Below are positions 1-9,400 of a stretch of DNA of 31,458 nucleotides, piece after piece (within the stretch, counting starts at the first letter, position 1; each line of letters opens with the position of its first letter). Made by a program: the position numbers and the translations under genes. The notes beneath the pieces were generated by a model, which saw only the letters and a program-made list of their open reading frames with translations, was not told where the DNA came from and ran no database searches. The stretch lies in IMG/VR virus record IMGVR_UViG_3300025853_000385, positions 1 through 31,458 of that record, one strand, 5' to 3'. The DNA comes from a virus.

Positions 1-1
1 G

Positions 2-220
2 GCTATTGTACGTAAAACTGATAATAATACAGCGGTACCTACTAACATTCAGACATGGCGTGATGCTATTCGTACTAAAGCAACTGAAATGGAAACAGCT
101 ATTGATGGTGCTGCTGATACAGATGCAATCGCTGCTTTATTCGTAACGTATACTGAAGAAGATGATGGCAGCATAACTAAATCTGGCATTCTTTATGATT
201 GGCCTGAGTTAGAAGAATAA
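2..220 (+). CDS. Phage structural-region protein, 3' end only
   Basis: The reading frame is open from the left edge to a TAA at 218-220, giving the last 72 residues of a gene that starts outside the window. The visible part is acidic and helical-looking (TKATEMETAIDGAADTDAIA) and ends in DWPELEE. The stop overlaps the next start as TAATG, so it belongs to the same late operon as the tail fibre. Its position just before a tail fibre suggests a tail or tail-assembly role, but I recognise no family with certainty. It is truncated by the window, not broken. Confidence 0.7.
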   Translation, partial: AIVRKTDNNTAVPTNIQTWRDAIRTKATEMETAIDGAADTDAIAALFVTYTEEDDGSITKSGILYDWPELEE

Positions 221-423
221 TGTATTATTTTATTTCTGTAATTATGATTTCAATGCTCCCGACAGGAGAACCTCTTTTAGAACGTTCTGTTACTGGTCCT
301 TTTCTAAGTAAAGAAGATTGTGCTATATATAGTAATATAATTTATGATATAGCTAGACAAACAGAAGAAACTAATATAATAGACTCAGAATGTAGAAAGA
401 AAGATAAAGGAAAGACAGTCTAA
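220..423 (+). CDS. Small hypothetical protein with hydrophobic N-terminus
   Basis: This is a 67-residue protein of unknown function. The first 14 residues are hydrophobic (MYYFISVIMISMLP) and could be a short membrane anchor or signal segment. The rest is polar with two cysteines and ends in a lysine-rich tail (RKKDKGKTV). Start and stop are both coupled to neighbours by one-base TAATG overlaps, the strongest evidence that it is a real gene of the late operon. No family was recognised. Confidence 0.65.
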   Translation: MYYFISVIMISMLPTGEPLLERSVTGPFLSKEDCAIYSNIIYDIARQTEETNIIDSECRKKDKGKTV

Positions 424-1385
424 TGGCAAGCACATACACAACCAATCTTCGACTGACAAAACAAGCAGACGGAGAAAATCCAAATAGTTGGGGTCAAATC
501 CTTAATAATGGAGTTATCAGTCTTGTTGATGATGCCATTGCTGGGTATACTACTGTATCTCTTGGCAGTGCTGCAACTGTTACTTTGAGTGAAAATCAGG
601 GTTCTGGTGATCAGTCACGTTCTGCTATTCTTGAATTTAAAGGTAGTGTGGGTGGAGCGCATAATACTATTAATGTTCTTATACCTAATAATTCAAAAGC
701 ATATGTTGTAAGAAACTCTGTTTCCTATAATGATAGTAGTGATGCTATTGTTCTGAAGGTGGCTGGTAATACTGGCGTAACTATTACTGATGATTCTACT
801 GCAATGTATGTTACAAATGGAACAACTGTTCTTCCTGTAGCACAAACTACTTTTACTAACATCACAGCAACTGGTAATCTTGATGTAAAAGGCAATGCAA
901 GCGTAAGCGGAAATACAAATATAGGCGGAAATGCAAATATAAGCGGTACTCTTACTGTAGCGGGGGCGGTAAGTCTTGCTTCTACTTTGAGTGTTGGAGG
1001 GGCTGCATACTTCGGTAGCACCGTAACTGTTTCTGGTAAGGGTAAATTTATGACAGGTGCTTTTGCTCCAGTTGTTACTCTTGCAGATGCAACGTCTGTA
1101 GTGCCTGATCTAAATACTAGCAATGTCTTTGCTGTTACTCTAGCTGGTAATAGAACATTAGCTGCTCCTACTAATACATCTACAAATATTGGAGCTACTG
1201 GACATATTTTTGTTATTCAAGATGCTACCGGAAATCGTACACTAAGTTATAATACAGCTTATCAGTTTCCTGATGGAACTGTTCCAACTCTTACATCTAG
1301 TGCTGCTGCGGTAGATATTCTGTTCTATGCAGTTAGAACTACCACTAAAGTTGATTCAATTCTTATAAAGAACTTTACACGATAA
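423..1385 (+). CDS. Tail fibre protein
   Basis: This 320-residue protein is a likely trimeric tail fibre that contacts the host surface. The N-terminal part (about residues 1-140, beginning MASTYTTNLRLTKQADGENP) is of a kind common at the start of marine phage tail fibres, with a Trp-Gly pair (NSWGQILNNGV) that may mark the virion-attachment domain. Residues 151-204 are nine consecutive six-residue repeats of the pattern G-N-x-x-hydrophobic-x, as in beta-helical fibre shafts. The C-terminal part (about 210-320) would be the distal tip. The protein is short for a receptor-binding fibre, so it could be an adaptor carrying another fibre. Start and stop are TAATG-coupled on both sides. Confidence 0.8.
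   Translation: MASTYTTNLRLTKQADGENPNSWGQILNNGVISLVDDAIAGYTTVSLGSAATVTLSENQGSGDQSRSAILEFKGSVGGAHNTINVLIPNNSKAYVVRNSVSYNDSSDAIVLKVAGNTGVTITDDSTAMYVTNGTTVLPVAQTTFTNITATGNLDVKGNASVSGNTNIGGNANISGTLTVAGAVSLASTLSVGGAAYFGSTVTVSGKGKFMTGAFAPVVTLADATSVVPDLNTSNVFAVTLAGNRTLAAPTNTSTNIGATGHIFVIQDATGNRTLSYNTAYQFPDGTVPTLTSSAAAVDILFYAVRTTTKVDSILIKNFTR
873..1034 (+). repeat. Tandem 18-base repeats encoding fibre-shaft hexapeptides
   Basis: Nine 18-base units encode GNLDVK, GNASVS, GNTNIG, GNANIS, GTLTVA, GAVSLA, STLSVG, GAAYFG and STVTVS (residues 151-204 of the tail fibre). The third and fourth units (909-926 and 927-944) differ at only two bases and look like a recent duplication. Such a repeat can change fibre length by slippage. 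Confidence 0.75.
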
Positions 1386-3232
1386 TGGCGACTAAACTAG
1401 CAAAGTTTGAATTTCAGCAGGGGTTTCATAGAGAAACTACGCCTTATGCTGAAGGTCAGCGTTGGTTTGATGGTAACTATGTACGCTTTCGTGCAGGTCG
1501 TCCAGAGAACATGCGTGGCTATGAGACAAGAGCTTTGGGAGAAACCTTTGATGGCTCTGCCAGAGACTTGATTGTGTGGTCTGATTCTCAAAGCAAGAAA
1601 AGAGCTATCTTTGGAACTCCTGATAAGCTATATGCACATGAGGGTGATCAGCTATATGACATTACTCCTATTACTACAGCGGTAACTCTTACGGCTTGCT
1701 TTGGCACTTCGTCTGGTAGTGTGCGAGTATGTTGTTCTGATACTGCTCATAACCGATCTGTTGGTGATTATGTTTTCTTTACGTCTACTTCTGCTATAGG
1801 ATCAAGTAATGTTAGTCTTGCTAATAATACATATCCAATTGTATCTGTTGAGAATACAAATGTATTTACTATTAATGTTACAGCGGCAGCAGATACCACA
1901 GAAACTGGCGTAGGTAAAGCAACCTTTAATTATTACATACCTACTGGTAACTCCATAGCCGCTGCTGGTCTTGGATACGGTGCCGCTAGATATCAAGCTA
2001 CTGTCTGTGCGTCAAACACAAGGGCATGGAACCAACCTGCATCTGCTGGATCATCTGGTATTGTATTTGATATTACGCAGTGGAGTCTTGATAACTGGGG
2101 TGAAGATGTTATAGCCAATCGTAAAGGTAGCAATATATTCTACTTTGATAGTGATGCATCTACTATACCTACAAGAGCAACGTCTGTTACTACTTCTCCA
2201 GTAAGTTCTAATTCTATTATTGTGTCGCCAAATGATAGGCATCTTATTTGTCTGGGTACTAATCAATACTCACCTTCTGCTACTGTAAGTGGCACCTTTA
2301 ATCCTATGCTGGTGCGTTGGTCAGACCAAGATGATAGAACTAACTGGGTTCCTTCTGTAAGTTCTACTTCTGGCGAGGTTGTTCTTACTGATGGCACAGA
2401 AATTGTAGGGGCAGTTCGCTCTAAGAATGCTATTAACATTTGGACAGATAATGCATTGTGGCTAATGGAGTTTGCCGGACCTCCATTCACCTTTAGATTT
2501 ACACAGGCTGGTACAAACTGTGGTATGGTGGGCCAACATGCTGGTATTGACTTTGGTGGTGTTACATATTGGATGGGTTTTGATAACTTTCATAAATTTA
2601 CTGGTCAAGTAGAAGATGTACGATGTACGGTACGTCGTTATATCTTTGATGATATCAATAGAGAGTATTATGATAAAGTATACGCAGGACTGAACTCAGA
2701 GTTCAATGAGATAGTTTGGTTGTACCCTTCTGGTAATAATACTGAATGTAATAAATATGTAATATATAATCCAGTAGATGACTATTGGATATACGGCGAA
2801 ATGATCTTTACAACTTTTGCAGATAAGGAAGTTTTTGGAAACACAATTACAACAGGCGTTACTGCTGCTGGTAATAATATTTATAACAATGAACCTGTAT
2901 CTGTCTTCACGGGTAGTGGTGAAGCGATTACATCTTTTATTGAGTCTGGCGATTTTGACATTGATGATGGTAACGCTATCATGTTTATGAATAGGATTAT
3001 TCCTGACTATGATTTGTCTGGTGGTAAGATAAAGATGAAGTTTACAACCAAGCAGTATCCAGAAAGCACCGAGTCAGTAACAAAAGAGTTTGATATTACG
3101 AATACAACAGAAAAAGTAAACTTCAGGAGTAGAGGAAGGCAAGCGAAGGTACGGGTATCTTGTGCTTCAAATAATGCAAGCTGGCGTTGGGGATCGATTC
3201 GGCTTGGCATACAAGGTGATGGAGCAAGGTAA
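1385..3232 (+). CDS. Large structural protein, tail nozzle/DNA-stabilisation-like
   Basis: This 615-residue virion protein has a family-typical start (KFEFQQGFHRETTPYAEGQR then WFDGNYVRFRAGRPE). Many short beta-strand-like stretches and aromatic motifs occur through the middle (WMGFDNFHKFTG, FNEIVWLYPSG, YVIYNPVDDYWIYG), consistent with a beta-propeller-like fold. Proteins of this type are common in marine podovirus and metavirome genomes. Their place between the tail fibre and the internal proteins suggests a tail-tube/nozzle or packaged-DNA-stabilising part comparable to P22 gp10. That role is inferred from fold appearance and context, not from a diagnostic motif. The start overlaps the previous stop (TAATG), as does the end with the next gene. 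Confidence 0.65.
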   Translation: MATKLAKFEFQQGFHRETTPYAEGQRWFDGNYVRFRAGRPENMRGYETRALGETFDGSARDLIVWSDSQSKKRAIFGTPDKLYAHEGDQLYDITPITTAVTLTACFGTSSGSVRVCCSDTAHNRSVGDYVFFTSTSAIGSSNVSLANNTYPIVSVENTNVFTINVTAAADTTETGVGKATFNYYIPTGNSIAAAGLGYGAARYQATVCASNTRAWNQPASAGSSGIVFDITQWSLDNWGEDVIANRKGSNIFYFDSDASTIPTRATSVTTSPVSSNSIIVSPNDRHLICLGTNQYSPSATVSGTFNPMLVRWSDQDDRTNWVPSVSSTSGEVVLTDGTEIVGAVRSKNAINIWTDNALWLMEFAGPPFTFRFTQAGTNCGMVGQHAGIDFGGVTYWMGFDNFHKFTGQVEDVRCTVRRYIFDDINREYYDKVYAGLNSEFNEIVWLYPSGNNTECNKYVIYNPVDDYWIYGEMIFTTFADKEVFGNTITTGVTAAGNNIYNNEPVSVFTGSGEAITSFIESGDFDIDDGNAIMFMNRIIPDYDLSGGKIKMKFTTKQYPESTESVTKEFDITNTTEKVNFRSRGRQAKVRVSCASNNASWRWGSIRLGIQGDGAR

Positions 3233-3507
3233 TGGCAAGATACCCAACCCTTCCGCAGAATATGTCTACGGATGACATCAGACGGATGTATAATGAAATA
3301 CAACGATGGGGATCAATACTAATTAGTGAACTAAACAATAGAGATACTGTGGTAGATAGTACACCAGCAAGTAATATTTATCGTGTGGTAACTGTTACAA
3401 GTATTGGACGACCACAGAAGGGAGACATAGCATATTCAGCAAGCACGGGGAAGTTTAAAGGATATGTAAGTCTTGGTATTGAAACATCTTGGCAGGACTT
3501 AAACTAA
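3232..3507 (+). CDS. Small structural-operon protein, unknown function
   Basis: This 91-residue protein has a helical N-terminal half (NMSTDDIRRMYNEIQRWGSI) and a beta-rich C-terminal half ending YVSLGIETSWQDLN. It is tightly coupled (TAATG at both ends) between the nozzle-like protein and another small gene. The layout, a short oligomerisation helix followed by a small beta domain, would suit a minor tail or connector component. I recognise no named family. Confidence 0.65.
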   Translation: MARYPTLPQNMSTDDIRRMYNEIQRWGSILISELNNRDTVVDSTPASNIYRVVTVTSIGRPQKGDIAYSASTGKFKGYVSLGIETSWQDLN

Positions 3508-3713
3508 TGGATAATAGAGATCGCATCAATCTTATTAATAGCAGCACTTTTTTTGGTAACCTAAACACTGGTCAGTTTATAGATCACAGTAGATTTCGCA
3601 TGGACCAGAAAATAAAAGAATTTGGGAAAATCAAGGATTCGGTGTATAATAATAATAGTAACTTTATTGCAGATCAAACCTTTTCTCAATCTAATTATGG
3701 GCGAATAAAATGA
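3507..3713 (+). CDS. Small structural-operon protein, unknown function
   Basis: This 68-residue protein is rich in Asn, Lys and Phe and has no membrane segment. I chose the ATG at 3507, which overlaps the preceding stop as TAATG. An in-frame TTG at 3489 would add six residues but lies inside the previous gene and is less likely. The end overlaps the next ATG by four bases (ATGA). Function unknown; context suggests a minor virion or assembly protein. Confidence 0.6.
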   Translation: MDNRDRINLINSSTFFGNLNTGQFIDHSRFRMDQKIKEFGKIKDSVYNNNSNFIADQTFSQSNYGRIK

Positions 3714-4336
3714 ATATAAATCAAGATATCAAAGAAACTGTTAGATTGAGTGCGCTTGATAACTTAGCTGCAAGGGCTGGGATTACTCGTGAACAAGTAG
3801 ACAATGCTAAAAGAGTACTAAGTACATCTAATCAAGATGCTATGGAAAGAGAGATGGGGCAGATGCAACCACCTCCAATGGCTCCAATGTCTCCCGCTCC
3901 AGCACAGCCAATGCCTTCTGACCCTCAAAGAATGGCACGAGTAAAAGCAATTCAAAATGCATTGAGAACTGAGTCACAGTTAGATAATCTTGCTATGATG
4001 AAGATGCGTCAGGCCAAAGAAGGTGGTATGGTGTATAGTGGATACTCTGGTATGGTTCCCGGCGAAGGTCATGGTATGGAGGATAATGTTTACATGCCAA
4101 TAGTAGATAGGGCTGAAGGACAACAGGTTGCTACACTTGCTGTTAGCCCTGATGAGTATATTGTAGATGCTGCTACAGTAGCTGCTCTTGGAAATGGAAG
4201 TTCTGATGCTGGTGCAAAAGTACTAGACAAAACAATTAAAGATATACGGCAAGAAGCATTTGGTACAACCAAACAGCCGAATCAAATTAATGGCCTTGCC
4301 TCGTTGCAACAGGCTCTAGAATCAAATATAGGATAA
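3710..4336 (+). CDS. Structural-region protein with conserved DEYIVDAATVAALGNGS domain
   Basis: This 208-residue protein has three parts. Residues 1-45 are a helical N-terminus. About 46-70 is a low-complexity Met/Pro/Gln linker (PPPMAPMSPAPAQPMP). The C-terminal domain contains GGMVYSGYSGMVPGEGHGME followed by VSPDEYIVDAATVAALGNGS and then DAGAKVLDKTIKDIR. A domain with this gly-rich entry and 'EY-V-A--V-ALGNGS--AGAK' pattern recurs in marine phage virion proteins next to internal proteins. Its role is not known to me; an assembly or scaffold-like role is possible. ATGA coupling to the previous gene supports the start. Confidence 0.65.
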   Translation: MNINQDIKETVRLSALDNLAARAGITREQVDNAKRVLSTSNQDAMEREMGQMQPPPMAPMSPAPAQPMPSDPQRMARVKAIQNALRTESQLDNLAMMKMRQAKEGGMVYSGYSGMVPGEGHGMEDNVYMPIVDRAEGQQVATLAVSPDEYIVDAATVAALGNGSSDAGAKVLDKTIKDIRQEAFGTTKQPNQINGLASLQQALESNIG

Positions 4337-4346
4337 GGAAAGCATA

Positions 4347-6440
4347 ATGTCTGTTTTAGATTTTTTGTTTGGCAGAAGTAAACCAACGCCAACTACAACC
4401 ACTCAGGTAACAACTTCTAAGCTTCCAGAAGAGATAGCTCCGTTTGTTAAAGAAGTTCTTGGTGAGGCGCAGCAGCTTTATGAGCAGCGCAAAGGAGAAG
4501 GATATAAAGAGTTTCCCGGTGAAACTGTTGCGCCTAGAACTGCTGAAGAGTTGGCAGCAATGGAAGGGTTGCGTAGTCTTGTAGGGACTCAAGAACCTTA
4601 TCGTGCTGAAGCTGAACAAATGATTAGGACAACGCCTACTCAGTTTACTGCTGAAGAAGCGCAGCGTCTGATGAGTCCCTATCAACGTGCTGTAACAGAC
4701 ATAGAAAAGCGAGAAGCTCAGAGGGCATTTGAACGTGACGTACAGCCAGCACTAGAGGCAAGGGCCATACAAGCTGGAGGAATGTCTGGTCTAGGTACGA
4801 GGGCTGCTGTACAGGCCGCAGAGGCTCAGAGAGCGCAAAGTCAGTTGCTTGCTGATATAGAAGCCAAGGGACAGCAACGTGCCTTTGAACAGGCTTATAG
4901 GCAGTTTGGAGATGAAACCGCAACCCAACGTCAGAGAGCTTTTGATATTGGTGATATTGGTACGCAGCGATTTAATATTGGATTGGCTGAACGAGGACTA
5001 CAGCAGCAGCTTGGTCAGGAAGATCGTGCTGAAGCACAGGCTCTGATAAACGAACAGTATGCAGAGTTTCTTGAGCGTGAGCAGTTCCCTGAAAGTACTC
5101 TTGCTCAGTACTCTAGTTTTGTTTATGGTAATCCATTCTTGAGAACTCCTGATACAACTCAGGCAACAACTGGGGTATTGCAGCCTACAACTTCTATGGG
5201 ACAGCAGCTTCTTGGTCTGGGTCTTACAGGCTTATCTACTTTTGGTGCAGGTACTAAAGGTAGTTTTAATCTTTCTGATTTCTCTCTTGGTAATATATTT
5301 AGAAGGGGTGGAGGCTCTGTTGCTGGTGGTCTAGCTTCCTTGCCTGTTGTTAAGCGTCAAGCCGGTACAAGAGTTGGTGTTTCGCCGTTGGTTGCAAGAA
5401 CAATGCAGAGGGGTCTTCCTCGTCCAACAGGAGGTCTTGAAGGACAACGTAAACTTGATCAAGCGGCTATAGCAAGAGACGTAGCTAGGAGAAAGGCTAT
5501 TGAGCAAGCAGGAAGAAAATATATAACTGATGCAGATAGAATAGCACAAGAAAGTATTGCAAATCAAAAAGCAGCTTTGATGAAACAGTTTGAAGGTGTT
5601 GATACTTTCTCTGGTCCTACAGGTGAAGCAATGAAAGCTTTGTATGCTCCGGATGTGGAGACTAAAGGTTTGGTTGGTGCGTTGAATGTGGCGCTTCCAG
5701 CGTTTATGTCTGAAAGATCAAAGATGCAGCAGGAAAGAAAAACTAAAGAAGCTACGATTGAATCCGAAAACATTGCTTTGCAAAGAGCAGCAAGCTTGGC
5801 TACTGTTGAACAAGAAAATAAATTAGCTGATAAACTAAGCAATGCACAAGAAAAAATAGACGCAGCAACTACAAAAGCTGAAAAGGAAGATGCAACCTAC
5901 GAATTAAGAATGGCTACTGCTGATCTAAATGCTATTAAAACAGCTACAGATATTTATAACAGCATGTTGGAGGCTGAAACAGAAAATATCAAAGCTCTAA
6001 CAGATAGGGCAAAGCTTGGTAAGATAGATCGCAATGATGCAAAAACAGTTCGGCAAATTGTTGCTGGTCAGTTTGGCTACGTCTTTGATGACGAAGGTCT
6101 AAAGATTGGTGGTGATGTTCTGGATAGTACTGATCCACGTCTTGTTGAATTTGAACGGGTTGCTGAAAGATTGTTAGATAAGTTGAGAGACACTGGTAAA
6201 GATTATAATAAGGTTCAAAAAGAAGCAAGAGTAATATCTGAAGAAAGGCAAGCAAAGGCGCTTATTGAAAGTGGAAATGTTCAGACTCTTGGCAGTGACG
6301 GTAAAATTTCTGTTACGAGAGGTCGAGGAAGAAATGCAAAGACTGTAAAGCAAGAACCTAAAAAAGGCACAATTTATAAACTACCTAGCGGTCGTTTTGG
6401 TAGATACATGGGTAATGGCAAATTTGAATCTGTAGAATAA
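4347..6440 (+). CDS. Internal virion (DNA ejection-type) protein, 697 aa
   Basis: Residues 10-250 are Gln/Ala/Glu-rich helices. They carry a pattern seen in marine phage ejection proteins: LPEEIAPFVKEVLGEAQQLY near the N-terminus, then an AGGMSGLGTRAAVQ stretch and repeated QRAFE units. Around residues 275-325 is a Gly/Leu-rich hydrophobic part (QQLLGLGLTGLSTFGAGTKG) that could insert into membrane. Residues about 460-590 form a long coiled-coil candidate, and the C-terminus is Lys/Arg-rich with KRQ/GRGRN segments. These traits, plus position just before a 1332-residue protein, suggest an internal core protein released into the host at infection. There is no enzymatic motif. An AAGGAAAG ribosome site precedes the ATG. 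Confidence 0.7.
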   Translation: MSVLDFLFGRSKPTPTTTTQVTTSKLPEEIAPFVKEVLGEAQQLYEQRKGEGYKEFPGETVAPRTAEELAAMEGLRSLVGTQEPYRAEAEQMIRTTPTQFTAEEAQRLMSPYQRAVTDIEKREAQRAFERDVQPALEARAIQAGGMSGLGTRAAVQAAEAQRAQSQLLADIEAKGQQRAFEQAYRQFGDETATQRQRAFDIGDIGTQRFNIGLAERGLQQQLGQEDRAEAQALINEQYAEFLEREQFPESTLAQYSSFVYGNPFLRTPDTTQATTGVLQPTTSMGQQLLGLGLTGLSTFGAGTKGSFNLSDFSLGNIFRRGGGSVAGGLASLPVVKRQAGTRVGVSPLVARTMQRGLPRPTGGLEGQRKLDQAAIARDVARRKAIEQAGRKYITDADRIAQESIANQKAALMKQFEGVDTFSGPTGEAMKALYAPDVETKGLVGALNVALPAFMSERSKMQQERKTKEATIESENIALQRAASLATVEQENKLADKLSNAQEKIDAATTKAEKEDATYELRMATADLNAIKTATDIYNSMLEAETENIKALTDRAKLGKIDRNDAKTVRQIVAGQFGYVFDDEGLKIGGDVLDSTDPRLVEFERVAERLLDKLRDTGKDYNKVQKEARVISEERQAKALIESGNVQTLGSDGKISVTRGRGRNAKTVKQEPKKGTIYKLPSGRFGRYMGNGKFESVE

Positions 6441-6442
6441 AG

Positions 6443-9400
6443 ATGGCTACATTTACTCTTCAAGAAGATTTAGAGCTTCTTAAACAAAGAGAAGCTGCTA
6501 CAGAGAATGTTCAAACTTCTGAACCTGTTTCAGAGGAACCTGTTGTTGCGCCTTCTTCAGCAGATCAGTTTGATGAAGACGGTAGATTAATAGTTCCTAT
6601 TACTCCTTCTTCTAATACCTTTACATTAGAAGATGATATTAAATTTCTTAAAGAACAGCAGCCGCCTGTTGATCCAAAGGAAGTAACTAGTCAACCAGCT
6701 ATGGAAGAAACTGTAACCAGTATTTCAATGGATGACTTGGAAAAAAATGAAGACTGGATTAATCTTGGAAAAAAGATTTACGAATATGAAGAGGGTAAAC
6801 CTTTTGATCCAGAAGAGGCAGGGTATGATAATCTAGGAGATTGGTTTAAGAACCGTCACTCAAAGTTAGGAAACAATCTTGTTAGCATGGGCATGACTGC
6901 ATTGAACATTGATGATATGCCGAACGATGTTCAAGATGCGTGGCTGGATTCTTTAGACCTGTATGAAAAAGCTGATCCAAATATGGAAAGTTTTTTACGT
7001 GCTGTAAAGAATACTCTATACGATCCAACTACACTTGGTAGTATTGTTTTAACTGGAGGTATTGCAGGTGTTGCTAGATTACTTGGTGGAAAGGCCGCTA
7101 GCGCTGCTGCACGTTTTTCTTTTAAAGAGCAGCTAAAGAAGCAGTTAGCTCAAAACGGTTTAACTAAAGAGGTTATTGAGAAAAATGCTGACAGTCTATT
7201 TGTAAAAGAGGCTGTAAAAAAAGCTAGAAAAAAAGCTGCTAAGACAGCAGGTAGGTATACTGCTGCTGTTGCTGTTCCTAGTGGTGCTGCTTATAGTGGC
7301 GCCTTTGATGTTTCTCAGCAATATATTGTTGAAGCATCAGTTGATCCTTTACAAACTGCGGGTATGGCTACTATTGGCGGCATCACTGCTGGTATTGGCG
7401 GTAGATTTATACCTTCGTTTGGTGAAAAGATTGGACGTGCAGTAGCTGGAGATAAGATTGTTGAGAAGGCTGCTAAAGAAGCATCTGAAATAGCATCTAC
7501 TCCTAATGTAAAAGTAGATACAGAAGTTGTTGGAGACAGTGCAAGGTCTAAAATAACTGAAATACTTGCAGGAATTAACACTGGTGCTGGTAGGCTGTTT
7601 TCTTCTACTGCTGGACTGCCTAAAGAAATGTTTGATGCTGCTTTAAAAAGGTCTAGGGGACAGAACGCTCTTGCTCTGGAGATTAAAAGAACCATTCGTG
7701 GTATTAATAAAGAAATTAAAAGAGATAATAAAGCTGGTGCTAAGATAACTGATGATCAAGTTAATGATTTCTTTGACAGTGGGGTTGTATCTGAAAATCT
7801 ACAGGGAACAAAAACCCTTGAGAGGCTTCAGTCTGCTCGTGATGTTATAACAAAGAATGAAGACGAACTAAACAATGTCTTGGGCTTGGAAGGAAAACAG
7901 CGTATTGGTTATCGTAGAGAGGGTGATGGTACTTATATTACCAGAACCTTTGAAGCTAATAATAATGTGCAATATTTAAATAGAATTGAGGACGCTTTAA
8001 AGGGTAAGGTTAGCGGTGAGTTTCTTACAAAAGTAGATAACGCTCGTGCCTTTATAAAAGAAGAGGCTCGTAAAGCTAATAAGCAGCTAGACGATGAGAC
8101 CGTAGACGGCATGATTTTGGCTATGGTTCAACGATTGGCTAAACCTGCTGAGAAAGAAACAGTAATTACAATTAATCCTATGGACCTGCTTGGAAGTGTT
8201 GTTGGTAAAGAGGTCGCTAGTTCTGTTGCAAAGCAGTCTCTTAAACAAAAAAAGAATCTTGCTAAACCAATCCTTGAACTTCTTGGTGAAGAGCGTGGAG
8301 CTATAAGTCGCCTGTCAACGACATTGACAAAACAGAAGCAGCTTCTTAATGAAGTTGAGTTCTTAGCAGATGTTGATAAGTTTGCACGACAGGCTTTGAA
8401 AGATAGTGCTTCAGATAGAGCTACTGTTCAGCTTGGTGGTCTTGTTTCTTTTCTTCCAAAACAAACAGCTACTATTGTTCAGAAAAAAGCTCCTATTGTA
8501 GATGCATCAAAATCCTTTGAGGATTTAACCGCAGAAGTTTTAGGTGCAAGTATTGGGGGTAAAACGCCTCTGCTTAAAGATTTGTACACTTCTCCACAGT
8601 TCTATAAATTTATTAACAATGGTATAGACTATTGGTCTAATCCTAATAGTGTCGGCGGAAAGTTTACAGGACAGACCTTTGGTAATCTAGCTGCACTTGG
8701 TCAGGCTACTCAAACAATCTTTGACTTACCTGCATATCTTATCAATACATGGGGTGCTGTTCAGGGCTTGGCAACAAACGGCTATCTGTTTAGACCTATT
8801 AGAGGTGCCAAAGCAATTAAACAAGCTGGACAAGATTTATACAAAGAATACTTTGATGTTTCTGGATTGAGCGATGCTGGACTAAAACGTCTAACAAAGT
8901 TGAAAGAGCAGGGTGTTATTGATAGTGATCTGTCAGCAGAAATTATAAGAAAGAATATAAATCTGTATGGTAGGGAAGCTTCTAATGCTTTCTCAAAAGG
9001 CTATAGAAAAAGTATGGATGCTCTTAGTCAGGCGTATGGTACACCAGATACGTATGCAAAACTAGTTGCTCACAATCTAGAGATGAAACGTCTCAAGAAA
9101 ATATATCCTGATTTAGACGAAGATGAAATATTTAGTAGAGCATCGCAACGTGTACGAGATACTATGCCATCCTATACAGTTGCAAGTCCTTTTGCTCGTC
9201 AGCTTTCTAGGTTGCCGATTGGTACGTATGCTTTGTTTCCTTCTGAAATGGCAAGAACAACCAAAAACGTAATCAAGATTGGCGGTAAAGATTTAATTGA
9301 AGGTATTCGTACTGGAAATGTAGAACAAATGAAAACAGGTCTTGCTCGTCTAGGAGGTCTTACCGTAACTGCTGGTGGCCTTGCAGCATACGAAGAATCT

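Noticed and set aside
873-1034. CRISPR-like array
   Set aside because: The 18-base units are contiguous, without spacers, in frame, and encode fibre hexapeptides.
725-1123. 132-codon - strand frame under the tail fibre
   Set aside because: It mirrors the low-complexity repeat coding of the fibre and sits alone on the opposite strand.
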